A stretch of 33,201 bases of DNA, from the NCBI GenBank assembly GCA_017532885.1, contig JAFXIS010000048.1, positions 1 through 33,201 of the forward strand. The letters are read 5' to 3'. The stretch is from Alistipes sp. (lineage in GTDB: Bacteria > Bacteroidota > Bacteroidia > Bacteroidales > Rikenellaceae). The position numbers and the translations under genes are program-made. The notes below the pieces were generated by a model. It worked only from the letters and a program-made list of their open reading frames with translations, was not told where the DNA came from and did not search any database. Each line of letters starts with the position of its first letter. The first letter of the stretch is position 1. Positions 18,060-24,865 of this stretch are shown in pieces.

Positions 18060-19196
18060 ATGGGACTGAGAAAAATTGTAGATAATGTAAAGCCCACTTT
18101 CACAGAGGGTGGTAAGCTTGGTTTCCTTGCATCGTTCTTTGATGCTATTGAAACATTCCTATTCGTGCCCAATACCACTACACAGAAGGGTGCGCATGTA
18201 CGCGACGCTATTGATATGAAGCGTACAATGTTCTTCGTTGTGTTGGCTCTTATCCCTGCTTTCTTGTTCGGCTGTTTCAATACCGGTCATCAGGTAGGCT
18301 TGGAGGGCTTCGCCGCTGTGTGGTACGGCTTGGTACGCGTACTTCCCATGTTGGCAGTATCGTATGTCGTAGGTTTGGGTATCGAGATTGTTTATGCACA
18401 GATTCGTAAGGAGGAGGTTGCCGAGGGTTACTTCGTAACAGGTTTCCTTATTCCTATGATTATGCCCGTTAGCACTCCGTTGTGGATGGTTGCTTTGGGT
18501 GTTGCCTTCGCTGTTATCTTCGGTAAGGAGGTATTCGGTGGTACAGGTATGAACATCTTCAACCCCGCGTTGGTTGCTCGTGCATTTGTATTCTTCGCCT
18601 TTACTCCCCAGATGTCAGGTGAGAAGGTTTGGTATTCGGATTGGACAATGATGGGTGCGCAGGTTGATGGCGTATCAGGTGCTACGGCTTTGGAGCAGTT
18701 GGCAACAACAGGTCAGATGCAGTGGAGCGCTATGGACGCATTCTTGGGCTTTATCCCCGGTTCGTTCGGTGAGACCTCTACACTCTGCATCTTGTTGGGT
18801 GGCGCATTGTTGCTCTTCACCGGTATCGCTTCATGGCGTACAATGCTTTCGGTATTTGCCGGAGGTTTGGCGTTCGGTTACTTGTTCCAGCTGTGTGGCG
18901 TAGGCGAGTGGGCTAATATCCCTGCTTACTATCATGTTTTGGTGGGTGGTTTCGCTTTCGGTGCTGTGTTTATGGCTACTGACCCCGTTACCTCTGCTCA
19001 GACTAACACAGGTAAGTATATCGTAGGCTTTATGACCGGTGCGTTGGCAGTGTTGGTTCGCGTTGTGAACCCTGCATATCCCGAGGGTATGATGTTGGCA
19101 ATCCTCTTTATGAATGCTTTGGCTCCTACGGTTGATTACTTCGTTGTAGAGGCTAATATCAAGTGTAGAAAGAATCGTGTTAAACTTGCAAAATAA
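18060..19196 (+). CDS. nqrB: Na+-translocating NADH:quinone reductase subunit B
   Basis: This integral membrane subunit carries a covalent FMN and forms the main Na+ path with NqrD/E. Counting from the ATG at 18060 it has 378 residues and about ten membrane segments. The flavinylation motif SGAT is present (Thr209), as are the conserved GGTGMNIFNPAL and the C-terminal PEGMMLAILFMNAL. A GTG at 18051 would add three residues, but AAGGAG (18047-18052) is a well-placed ribosome-binding site for the ATG, so the ATG is chosen. It starts 2 bp after the nqrA stop. Confidence 0.96.
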   Translation: MGLRKIVDNVKPTFTEGGKLGFLASFFDAIETFLFVPNTTTQKGAHVRDAIDMKRTMFFVVLALIPAFLFGCFNTGHQVGLEGFAAVWYGLVRVLPMLAVSYVVGLGIEIVYAQIRKEEVAEGYFVTGFLIPMIMPVSTPLWMVALGVAFAVIFGKEVFGGTGMNIFNPALVARAFVFFAFTPQMSGEKVWYSDWTMMGAQVDGVSGATALEQLATTGQMQWSAMDAFLGFIPGSFGETSTLCILLGGALLLFTGIASWRTMLSVFAGGLAFGYLFQLCGVGEWANIPAYYHVLVGGFAFGAVFMATDPVTSAQTNTGKYIVGFMTGALAVLVRVVNPAYPEGMMLAILFMNALAPTVDYFVVEANIKCRKNRVKLAK

Positions 19197-19205
19197 GAGG
19201 GTAGT

Positions 19206-19949
19206 ATGGCAAAATTTAATGTAAATAGCAACGCGTATATCATCATCTACTCGGTAGTGATGGTAGTTATTGTGGCTGTTCTTTTGGCTGTGACTTCGCT
19301 CTCATTGCAGGAGCGTCAGGGCGAGAATATGCTCAACGAGAAGAAGCAGCAAATCGTTAAGGCTTTGGGTGAGGACCCTGTTGTGGCAAGTTATGCCGAT
19401 GTTGTTGCTGAGGCTTCTATGCTTAATAAGGAGGGCCAGAAGATTGAGGGTAAGACCGATGCTGATATCTTCGCTGCATTGGGCGACTTGACCGCTTCGT
19501 TCGAGAAGGGCGAGTTCCCTATCTTCAAGGCTGCTAACGGCTGTGTAGTTATTCCTGTATATGGTGCAGGTCTTTGGGGCCCTATTTGGGGTTACATCGC
19601 TTTGGAGCCCGATATGAATACCGTTAAGGGTATCGTAATGGACCACTCTGGCGAGACTCCGGGTCTGGGTGCCGAGATTACCACAGCAAAAGTTCAGGAT
19701 ATGTTCAAGGGTAAGACTATCTTCGAGGGTGCAGAGTTTGTATCTGTAGCTATGCGTAAGGGTGGTGCTACAAATAACCACGAGGTAGATGCTATCTCGG
19801 GTGGTACCAAGACTTGCGATGGTGTAAATGCAATGCTCAAGGTCGGTATTGAGGGTTATCTCCCCTATTTGAACGCAAATATGTCTAACCTCTCTGAGGT
19901 TGCCGAGGAGGCTGCGGAGGAGAATCTAAACGAGCAGGAGAATGAGTAG
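19206..19949 (+). CDS. nqrC: Na+-translocating NADH:quinone reductase subunit C
   Basis: This FMN-carrying subunit has a single N-terminal membrane helix (about residues 11-31, IIIYSVVMVVIVAVLLAV) and a periplasmic FMN_bind domain. The 247 residues include GAGLWGPIWGY and ETPGLGAEI, both family hallmarks. The flavin attachment motif reads SGGT (Ser198-Thr201) where the Vibrio protein has SGAT; the acceptor threonine is kept. The C-terminus is acidic (VAEEAAEENLNEQENE). A GAGGG precedes the ATG by a few bases. The gene overlaps nqrD by 8 bp. Confidence 0.96.
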   Translation: MAKFNVNSNAYIIIYSVVMVVIVAVLLAVTSLSLQERQGENMLNEKKQQIVKALGEDPVVASYADVVAEASMLNKEGQKIEGKTDADIFAALGDLTASFEKGEFPIFKAANGCVVIPVYGAGLWGPIWGYIALEPDMNTVKGIVMDHSGETPGLGAEITTAKVQDMFKGKTIFEGAEFVSVAMRKGGATNNHEVDAISGGTKTCDGVNAMLKVGIEGYLPYLNANMSNLSEVAEEAAEENLNEQENE

Positions 19950-20565
19950 TTTGAAAAATTTAACAGGTCCGCTGAGCTCAAATAACCCTGTTATCGTTCA
20001 GATTTTGGGTATCTGCTCGGCTTTGGCTGTAACCGTAAAGATGGAGCCCGCATTGGTTATGGGCCTCTCGGTTATTGTCGTTACAGCATTCGCCAACCTT
20101 GTGATGTCGTTGTTGCGTAATGGTATTCCTTCACGCATCCGTATCATCGTTCAGTTGGTTGTAATCGCTGCGTTGGTAATCTTGGTAGACCAGTTCTTGA
20201 AGGCATTTGTTTACGATATTTCGAAGCAGTTGTCGGTATATGTAGGTCTGATTATCACTAACTGTATCATCATGGGCCGCGTGGAGGCTTATGCTTTGGG
20301 TAACAAACCTTGGGATTCATTCCTCGATGGTATTGGTAACGGTTTGGGCTATGCAGCAATCTTGTTGATTGTAGCCTTCTTCCGTGAGTTGTTCGGTTCG
20401 GGTACTTTGTTCGGTATCCAGATTATCCCCGAGAGCTGGTACCTCGCAAATGGTGGTTTCTACTCAAATGTAGGTATTATGCTCTTCCCGCCTATGGCTC
20501 TTATTATTGTAGGTGCAATCATCTGGATTCACCGTTCGTTTAACAAGGATTTGCAGGAAAAATAG
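19942..20565 (+). CDS. nqrD: Na+-translocating NADH:quinone reductase subunit D
   Basis: This is an integral membrane subunit of about six helices. With NqrE it holds an intramembrane iron-sulfur centre. The 207 residues carry the two expected cysteines, Cys25 in ILGICSAL and Cys108 in TNCIIMGR, plus the conserved RVEAYALGNKPWDSFLDG. Its start overlaps the nqrC end, implying coupled translation. Its stop codon TAG is embedded in the ribosome-binding site of nqrE. Confidence 0.97.
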   Translation: MSSLKNLTGPLSSNNPVIVQILGICSALAVTVKMEPALVMGLSVIVVTAFANLVMSLLRNGIPSRIRIIVQLVVIAALVILVDQFLKAFVYDISKQLSVYVGLIITNCIIMGRVEAYALGNKPWDSFLDGIGNGLGYAAILLIVAFFRELFGSGTLFGIQIIPESWYLANGGFYSNVGIMLFPPMALIIVGAIIWIHRSFNKDLQEK

Positions 20566-20570
20566 GAGGT
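20564..20570 (+). promoter_or_regulatory. Strong Shine-Dalgarno sequence before nqrE
   Basis: AGGAGGT lies 5 nt before the nqrE ATG and overlaps the nqrD stop codon. Near-consensus sites of this kind are unusual for Bacteroidota, where many genes lack them. Confidence 0.75.
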
Positions 20571-20575
20571 AGAAT

Positions 20576-21184
20576 ATGGAAACATTGAATCTTTTTGTTC
20601 GTTCGATTTTTATCGACAATATGGTATTCGCCTTCTTCTTCGGTATGTGTTCTTACATCGCCGTGTCGAAGAGCGTAAAGACTGCGTTGGGCTTGGGTGC
20701 TGCCGTAACATTCGTGATGGTTATGACTGTGCCCTTGAACTACCTTTTGAATGAGTATGTGTTGGCTCCCAATGCATTGGTAGAGGGTGTTGATTTGAGT
20801 TTCTTGACCTTTATCGTCTTTATCGCCGTTATTGCATCATTCGTGCAGTTGGTGGAGATGGTAGTTGAGAAGTTCTCTCCTTCACTCTATAACCAGTTGG
20901 GTATCTTCTTGCCGCTTATCGCTGTGAACTGTGCTATCATGGGTGGTTCACTCTTTATGCAGCAGAAGGTCATAGCCGGCGAGATTGATGGCTTGTGGCA
21001 GAGCATCGTTTATGGTGCAGGTTCGGGTCTTGGTTGGTGGCTGGCTATCGTTATGATGGCTGCTATTCGTGAGCGTTTGCAGTACTCTCACATCCCTGCC
21101 GGCTTGAAGGGCCCCGGTATCGCCTTCATCATCACCGGTTTAATGGGTATTGCCTTTATGATTTTCTCTGGAATTAAGTTGTAA
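20576..21184 (+). CDS. nqrE: Na+-translocating NADH:quinone reductase subunit E
   Basis: This integral membrane subunit is related to NqrD in inverted topology. The 202 residues contain Cys25 (FFFGMCSYIAV) and Cys119 (AVNCAIMGGSLFM), the counterpart iron ligands to those in NqrD. The tail GLMGIAFMIFSGIKL is typical. It follows nqrD by 10 bp with a strong Shine-Dalgarno sequence. Confidence 0.97.
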   Translation: METLNLFVRSIFIDNMVFAFFFGMCSYIAVSKSVKTALGLGAAVTFVMVMTVPLNYLLNEYVLAPNALVEGVDLSFLTFIVFIAVIASFVQLVEMVVEKFSPSLYNQLGIFLPLIAVNCAIMGGSLFMQQKVIAGEIDGLWQSIVYGAGSGLGWWLAIVMMAAIRERLQYSHIPAGLKGPGIAFIITGLMGIAFMIFSGIKL

Positions 21185-21204
21185 CCTTTAATAAGAGATA
21201 AGAA

Positions 21205-22467
21205 ATGGATATTTTAACAATTGTAGTTGCGATAGTTGCCTTTCTTGTGGTGACACTTTTGTTGGTGGCACTGCTTCTCTTTGCAAAGGCTAAACTTACA
21301 ACATCAGGTGATGTTACTATCGACATTAACGACGGCAATAAGGTGCTGACTGTCGAGGCTGGCTCAACATTGTTGAACACCTTGACTGCACATGGCATTT
21401 TCCTCCCTTCGGCTTGTGGTGGTAAGGGTGCCTGCGGTCAGTGCAAGTGCCAGGTATTAGAGGGTGGCGGTGAGATTCTTCCCACCGAGACCGGTTTCTT
21501 CAACCGCAAGCAGATTCAGCAGAAGTGGCGTCTGGGTTGCCAGGTGAAGGTTAAGGAGAATATGAAGATTGCAGTTCCCGCGTCGGTTCTCTCTATCAAG
21601 AAGTGGGAGTGCGAGGTTGTATCGAATCACAATGTTGCTACCTTTATCAAGGAGTTCGTTGTTAAGTTGCCCGAGGGTGAGGATTTGAACTTCCGCAGTG
21701 GTGGTTACATCCAGATTGATTTGCCCGCAATCACTGTTGATTACAAGGATATCGATGTAGACCCCGAGTACCGCGAGGATTGGGAGAAGATGCATGTGTT
21801 TGACCTTAAGATGGTGAATCCCGAGCCGCAGGTTCGCGCTTACTCTTGCGCTACATATCCTGCCGAGGGTAATGTCATTAAGCTCAATGTTCGTATCGCT
21901 ACTCCTCCGTTTGACCGTGCTACGGGTGGCTTTATGAATGTTAATCCGGGTGTATGTTCATCATATATCTACTCACTCAAGCCGGGTGATAAGATTACTA
22001 TCTCTGGCCCTTATGGTGAGTTCTTCTTGCCCGATAACCTGCCCGATACTCAGGAGTTGGTATTTATCGGTGGTGGTGCCGGTATGGCTCCTATGCGTAG
22101 CCACTTGATGCACCTGTTCAAGACCGAGAAGACCAAGCGTCCCGTAACCTTCTGGTATGGCGCTCGCTCGTTGAAGGAGGCCTTCTATTTGGAGGATTTC
22201 GCTGCTATCGAGAAGGAGTTCCCCAACTTCAAGTTCCACTTGGCTTTGGACCGTCCCGACCCCGCAGCTGATGCCGCAGGTGTAGAGTATAAGGTTGGTT
22301 TCGTACACAATGTGTTGTATGAGAACTACCTCAAGACTCACGAGGAGCCCGAGGCTAACCTCTACCTTATGTGTGGACCTCCGATGATGGCATCGGCAGT
22401 GGTAAATATGCTCGATAACCTTGGCGTTCCTGCCGAGAATATCTTGTTCGATAACTTCGGAGCATAA
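21205..22467 (+). CDS. nqrF: Na+-translocating NADH:quinone reductase subunit F
   Basis: This is the NADH-oxidising entry subunit. The 420 residues comprise an N-terminal membrane helix (about 4-27), a 2Fe-2S ferredoxin domain with Cys71, Cys77, Cys80 and Cys112 (C-x5-C-x2-C plus a distal Cys), and a flavodoxin-reductase-like FAD/NADH module. FAD contacts are in RAYSCATYP and the NADH loop in GGGAGMAPMRSHL. The C-terminal LMCGPPMM and an aromatic near the end (ILFDNFGA) fit the family. It is the last gene of the operon, 20 bp after nqrE, with a terminator 20 bp downstream. Confidence 0.97.
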   Translation: MDILTIVVAIVAFLVVTLLLVALLLFAKAKLTTSGDVTIDINDGNKVLTVEAGSTLLNTLTAHGIFLPSACGGKGACGQCKCQVLEGGGEILPTETGFFNRKQIQQKWRLGCQVKVKENMKIAVPASVLSIKKWECEVVSNHNVATFIKEFVVKLPEGEDLNFRSGGYIQIDLPAITVDYKDIDVDPEYREDWEKMHVFDLKMVNPEPQVRAYSCATYPAEGNVIKLNVRIATPPFDRATGGFMNVNPGVCSSYIYSLKPGDKITISGPYGEFFLPDNLPDTQELVFIGGGAGMAPMRSHLMHLFKTEKTKRPVTFWYGARSLKEAFYLEDFAAIEKEFPNFKFHLALDRPDPAADAAGVEYKVGFVHNVLYENYLKTHEEPEANLYLMCGPPMMASAVVNMLDNLGVPAENILFDNFGA

Positions 22468-22486
22468 TATACCTTATATATTAATA

Positions 22487-22527
22487 GTAAGACCTCGTCG
22501 AATTCACGGCGGGGTTTTACTTTTTTT
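22487..22527 (+). terminator. Rho-independent terminator of the nqr operon
   Basis: A 14-bp stem with three G-U pairs (22487-22500 with 22507-22520) has a 6-nt loop and is followed by seven T residues. Confidence 0.85.
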
Positions 22528-22537
22528 GCGACTCAGG

Positions 22538-22569
22538 GTTGTAGGTGTGGATAATATTTTCTATATTTG
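22538..22569 (+). promoter_or_regulatory. Candidate mscL promoter
   Basis: GTTG (22538-22541) lies 20 nt before TATATTTG (22562-22569), a perfect TAnnTTTG box. The leader would be about 58 nt. Confidence 0.55.
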
Positions 22570-22633
22570 TATTTGTGTTAGCCCGTTAAGGGGTTGGAAG
22601 TGAAGATATTTATTAACTCAAACTTATAATATT

Positions 22634-23101
22634 ATGGGATTTTTGCAAGATTTTAAGGCGTTCGCGCTTAAGGGTAATGTCGTTGATATGGCTGTCGGTG
22701 TTATCATCGGTGGTGCTTTTGGTAAGATTGTTACTTCGGTTGTGAACGATATTATTATGCCACCCCTCGGTTTGTTGATTGGCGGTGTTAATTTCAAGGA
22801 TTTGAAGTGGGTTATGCAGGCCGCAGAGCCGGAGGTGCTCGGCGATGCAGGTGAGGTTATAGCTCCCGCAGTTAAGGAGGTTACCTTGAATTATGGTAAC
22901 TTCTTGCAGCAGACATTCGATTTCCTGATTATTGCGATGTCGATTTTCTGCGTTATCCGCCTTATCACAAAGGTTACGGAGATGACAAAGAAGAAGGAGG
23001 CCGAGGAGGCAAAGGCTGCTGAGCCCGCACCGGCTCCCGCACCTTCGAAGGAGGAGGTTTTGCTTACCGAGATTCGCGACTTGCTGAAGGAGAAGAAATA
23101 G
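22634..23101 (+). CDS. mscL: Large-conductance mechanosensitive channel
   Basis: This inner-membrane channel opens under membrane tension and releases solutes on osmotic downshock. The N-terminal [20 protein letters not shown] and [19 protein letters not shown] form the S1 helix and pore-lining TM1. TM2 is near residues 92-115 ([15 protein letters not shown]). The C-terminal half-turn carries an Ala/Pro-rich linker (EPAPAPAPS) and a charged helix. At 155 residues it is slightly longer than E. coli MscL (136). It is monocistronic, with its own promoter and terminator. Confidence 0.97.
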   Translation: MGFLQDFKAFALKGNVVDMAVGVIIGGAFGKIVTSVVNDIIMPPLGLLIGGVNFKDLKWVMQAAEPEVLGDAGEVIAPAVKEVTLNYGNFLQQTFDFLIIAMSIFCVIRLITKVTEMTKKKEAEEAKAAEPAPAPAPSKEEVLLTEIRDLLKEKK

Positions 23102-23134
23102 GGGTAACATCGACCTTGTGTCGTAGAGAAAGGT

Positions 23135-23176
23135 AAAAGATGAAGGAACGAGAAAGTTCTTTCATCTTTTTTATTT
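23135..23176 (+). terminator. Rho-independent terminator of mscL
   Basis: A 15-bp stem with one G-U pair (23135-23149 with 23156-23170) has a GAGAAA loop and runs into a T-rich tail. The 5' arm contains the AAAGATG heptad seen in repeat arrays elsewhere in the window. Confidence 0.85.
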
Positions 23177-23210
23177 AGGGAAGTTAGGGAACTTAAGGAT
23201 GTTAGGGAAG
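23175..23210 (+). repeat. 9-bp tandem repeat, 4 units
   Basis: The units are TTAGGGAAG, TTAGGGAAC, TTAAGGATG, TTAGGGAAG. This is the first part of a repeat block that fills the non-coding gap between mscL and the broken phosphodiesterase gene (23102-23409). Confidence 0.85.
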
Positions 23211-23218
23211 CAGCAGCG

Positions 23219-23263
23219 CTAAATTCACTAAATTCACTATACTCCCTAAACTCCCTAATATCA
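23219..23263 (+). repeat. 9-bp tandem repeat, 5 degenerate units
   Basis: The units are CTAAATTCA, CTAAATTCA, CTATACTCC, CTAAACTCC, CTAATATCA. The CTCCCTAA junctions are the complement of the TTAGGGA core of the preceding array, so the two arrays can pair imperfectly. Confidence 0.75.
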
Positions 23264-23280
23264 TCCGTGGCGAGTAACAG

Positions 23281-23320
23281 GAGTTACAGAGTTACAAAGT
23301 TACAGAGTTACAGAGTTACA
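23281..23320 (+). repeat. 8-bp tandem repeat, 5 units
   Basis: GAGTTACA occurs five times in a row, with one unit varied to AAGTTACA. Together with the next array it forms a perfect hairpin: AGTTACAGAGTTACA (23306-23320), loop GGGGG, and its exact complement (23326-23340), 15 bp. There is no T-run, so it is not an obvious terminator. Confidence 0.9.
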
Positions 23321-23325
23321 GGGGG

Positions 23326-23393
23326 TGTAACTCTGTAACTGCTTGTAACTACTTGTAACTACTTGTAACTACTTGTAACTACTTGTAACTGCT
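23326..23393 (+). repeat. 10-bp tandem repeat, about 6 units
   Basis: One 8-bp unit TGTAACTC is followed by six 10-bp units (TGTAACTGCT, four TGTAACTACT, TGTAACTGCT). It is inverted relative to the preceding GTTACA array. It ends 16 bp before the 3' end of the phosphodiesterase pseudogene. Confidence 0.9.
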
Positions 23394-23409
23394 GTAATCT
23401 TCTTCTCGG

Positions 23410-24210
23410 CTATTTCTGTTCGCGCAGAATCTGTTGCAGGAGTTCGGGATTGTCGGTGGTGATGAAGTTTATCTTCTGCTCGATTGCTTTGCGCATGGAC
23501 TCCTCGTCGTTTACGGTCCAGATATTCGCCGTAAGACCCCAATAATGAGCCTACTTGACCCATTCGGGATTGCCGAGAACAAGCTCGTAGGGGTAATCCA
23601 AGCCGTCGATACCCATATTATACAGCTCCTCGGGGGTGCGGTCACCCTCCAAGTATGCCACCTTGGCTTTGGGTGCGAGGCGTACCACCTCCCGGCAAAC
23701 ATGCAGACTGAAGGCTATATACTCCGTCTGATGCTCCACGCCTGCGGCCTTCACAGCCTCCAAAATGCGCTCCACGACAAATGTTTCACGCTCGGGTGTG
23801 GAGTGTGACTTTATCTCAAGAATAAGCTTTACTTTAGGGTTTTCCTTGCCTGTGGTCAAATACTCCGCCAGTGTAGGTACTCGCTCCCCATTGGGCAATG
23901 CAGTGGCACATATGGAGTCAAATGGGGCATTCTGCACATCCTCGATTACGCCATGCTTGGGGCCATGAACGACGATTAGGGAGTCGTCGGCGGTCATATT
24001 TACATCGAACTCCGAGCCGTAGACCCCGATGGCTTGAGCTGCACGCAGGGCCGCTATGGAGTTCTGCGCCGAGCCTGCGGTGTCCCAATAGCCTCGATGG
24101 GCAATTACGCGCGTCTGCTCGGGTGGCGTTGCGGTTGAGAAGAAGTAGTAGCATGAGCCTGCAAGTAGCAGTGCAAGTGCAATATAAGCACTGATTTTAC
24201 CTATTGACAT
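23410..24210 (-). pseudogene. Glycerophosphodiester phosphodiesterase-like gene interrupted by an in-frame amber codon
   Basis: This is a member of the GDPD family of phosphodiesterases (glycerophosphodiester to glycerol 3-phosphate plus alcohol), probably exported. Residues 8-26 are a hydrophobic signal or anchor with a possible lipobox (LLAGSC). The catalytic region reads VIAHRGYWDTAG, QNSIAAL and SEFDVNMT, then VVHG; the usual Glu of ENT is Gln, as in some Bacteroidota members. Translation stops at a TAG (23551-23553) after 219 residues. The same frame then continues with a convincing GDPD C-terminus (WGLTANIWTVNDEE, then FITTDNPELL) to a second TAG at 23410. Read through, the product would be 266 residues. 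Neighbouring residues (WVK-stop-AHYWGL) suggest a single CAG-to-TAG change of a Gln codon. TAG is a normal stop elsewhere here, so this is a null allele, a sequencing error, or a suppressible codon. Confidence 0.88.
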
Positions 24211-24221
24211 AGTTGCTTTGA

Positions 24222-24692
24222 TTATTCGTTTTGGTTGATTTTTTCTCCCACGATGCGGGCTGCCGTAGCGACATACTCCACGCAGGGGCGTTTGCGATAG
24301 TACTCGGTGGTACGCTCCGAGGGGGTGGGGTTATCCTTGTGCTGCGAGAGCCCCAAAAGCTCACGGCACACGATTGAGCCATTCTCCTCGCGGAACTTTT
24401 CGGCTAACTCCTGCACTGTGGCGTAGCACTTTTTCTTATTCTCGTTGTCGTTCGGCAGGGCATTGGGTGCGAGATAACCTGCGCACATGGTCATGCCACT
24501 CACTGCGCCACACACTTCGCGTAGGCGTCCCATGCCTCCTCCAAATGGTGCGGCTATGGTTGCTGCCGTCTGCTCGTCGATAGCTGCAAGGTCGCGGTAG
24601 GCGATAAATACCGCCTGAGCGCAGTTGTAACCCCCTAAAAACAGCTCGCGTGCTTTGGCTACACGCTCCTCGATGTTTACTTTCATGGTCAT
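24222..24692 (-). CDS. C_GCAxxG_C_C family protein
   Basis: This is a small (156-residue) cysteine-rich family known mainly from sequence and thought to be redox-related; no reaction is established. The hallmark cysteines and glycines are visible: GGYNCAQAVF, then the glycine-rich FGGGMGRLREVCGAVSGMTM and CAGYL, a later SIVCRELLG and RPCVEYVATAA near the end. Cytoplasmic, no membrane segment. It precedes the broken phosphodiesterase gene by 11 bp and they are probably co-transcribed. A second in-frame ATG two codons in (giving MKVNIEE) is an equally good start. Confidence 0.85.
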   Translation of the reverse strand: MTMKVNIEERVAKARELFLGGYNCAQAVFIAYRDLAAIDEQTAATIAAPFGGGMGRLREVCGAVSGMTMCAGYLAPNALPNDNENKKKCYATVQELAEKFREENGSIVCRELLGLSQHKDNPTPSERTTEYYRKRPCVEYVATAARIVGEKINQNE

Positions 24693-24708
24693 TGTGGTTA
24701 ATGTTATG

Positions 24709-24742
24709 CAAATTTAATCATTTATATCGATTTTTTTGCAAT
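24709..24742 (-). promoter_or_regulatory. Candidate promoter of the C_GCAxxG_C_C gene
   Basis: The minus strand has a perfect TAAATTTG (complement of 24709-24716) 16 bp before the ATG. ATTG lies 22 nt further up (24739-24742). It faces the plus-strand box at 24749-24756. Confidence 0.5.
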
Positions 24743-24748
24743 AATTAT

Positions 24749-24756
24749 TATCTTTG
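24749..24756 (+). promoter_or_regulatory. Candidate -7 box of the AsmA-like gene
   Basis: TATCTTTG fits TAnnTTTG. The TTTG at 24735-24738 is too close (10 nt) to be a standard -33 box. The leader would be about 100 nt. Confidence 0.45.
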
Positions 24757-24763
24757 TTGTGAG

Positions 24764-24814
24764 GGAGTGGATGCCTGCGTAAAGTGGCGCAGTGAGCCGC
24801 GAGGGGCATACTCC
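24764..24814 (+). other. Foldable leader region before the AsmA-like gene
   Basis: GGAGT (24764-24768) pairs with ACTCC (24810-24814). Past a two-base bulge, ATGCC (24771-24775) pairs with GGCAT (24805-24809). An inner TGCG/CGCA (24776-24779 with 24788-24791) closes an 8-nt loop. This segment is markedly more GC-rich than its flanks. It matches no riboswitch I can name. Confidence 0.35.
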
Positions 24815-24865
24815 GAAAGTGTGAAAGTTGGAAGATTATAAAGAAGATTATAAAATTATATAGCT

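Noticed and set aside
23281..23393. CRISPR-like array
   Set aside because: The units are 8-10 bp and contiguous with no spacers, and no cas gene is nearby.
23551..23553. Amber-to-glutamine genetic code change
   Set aside because: TAG ends several intact genes at the expected place here (mscL, nqrD, proC, addB-like), so reassignment is not supported.
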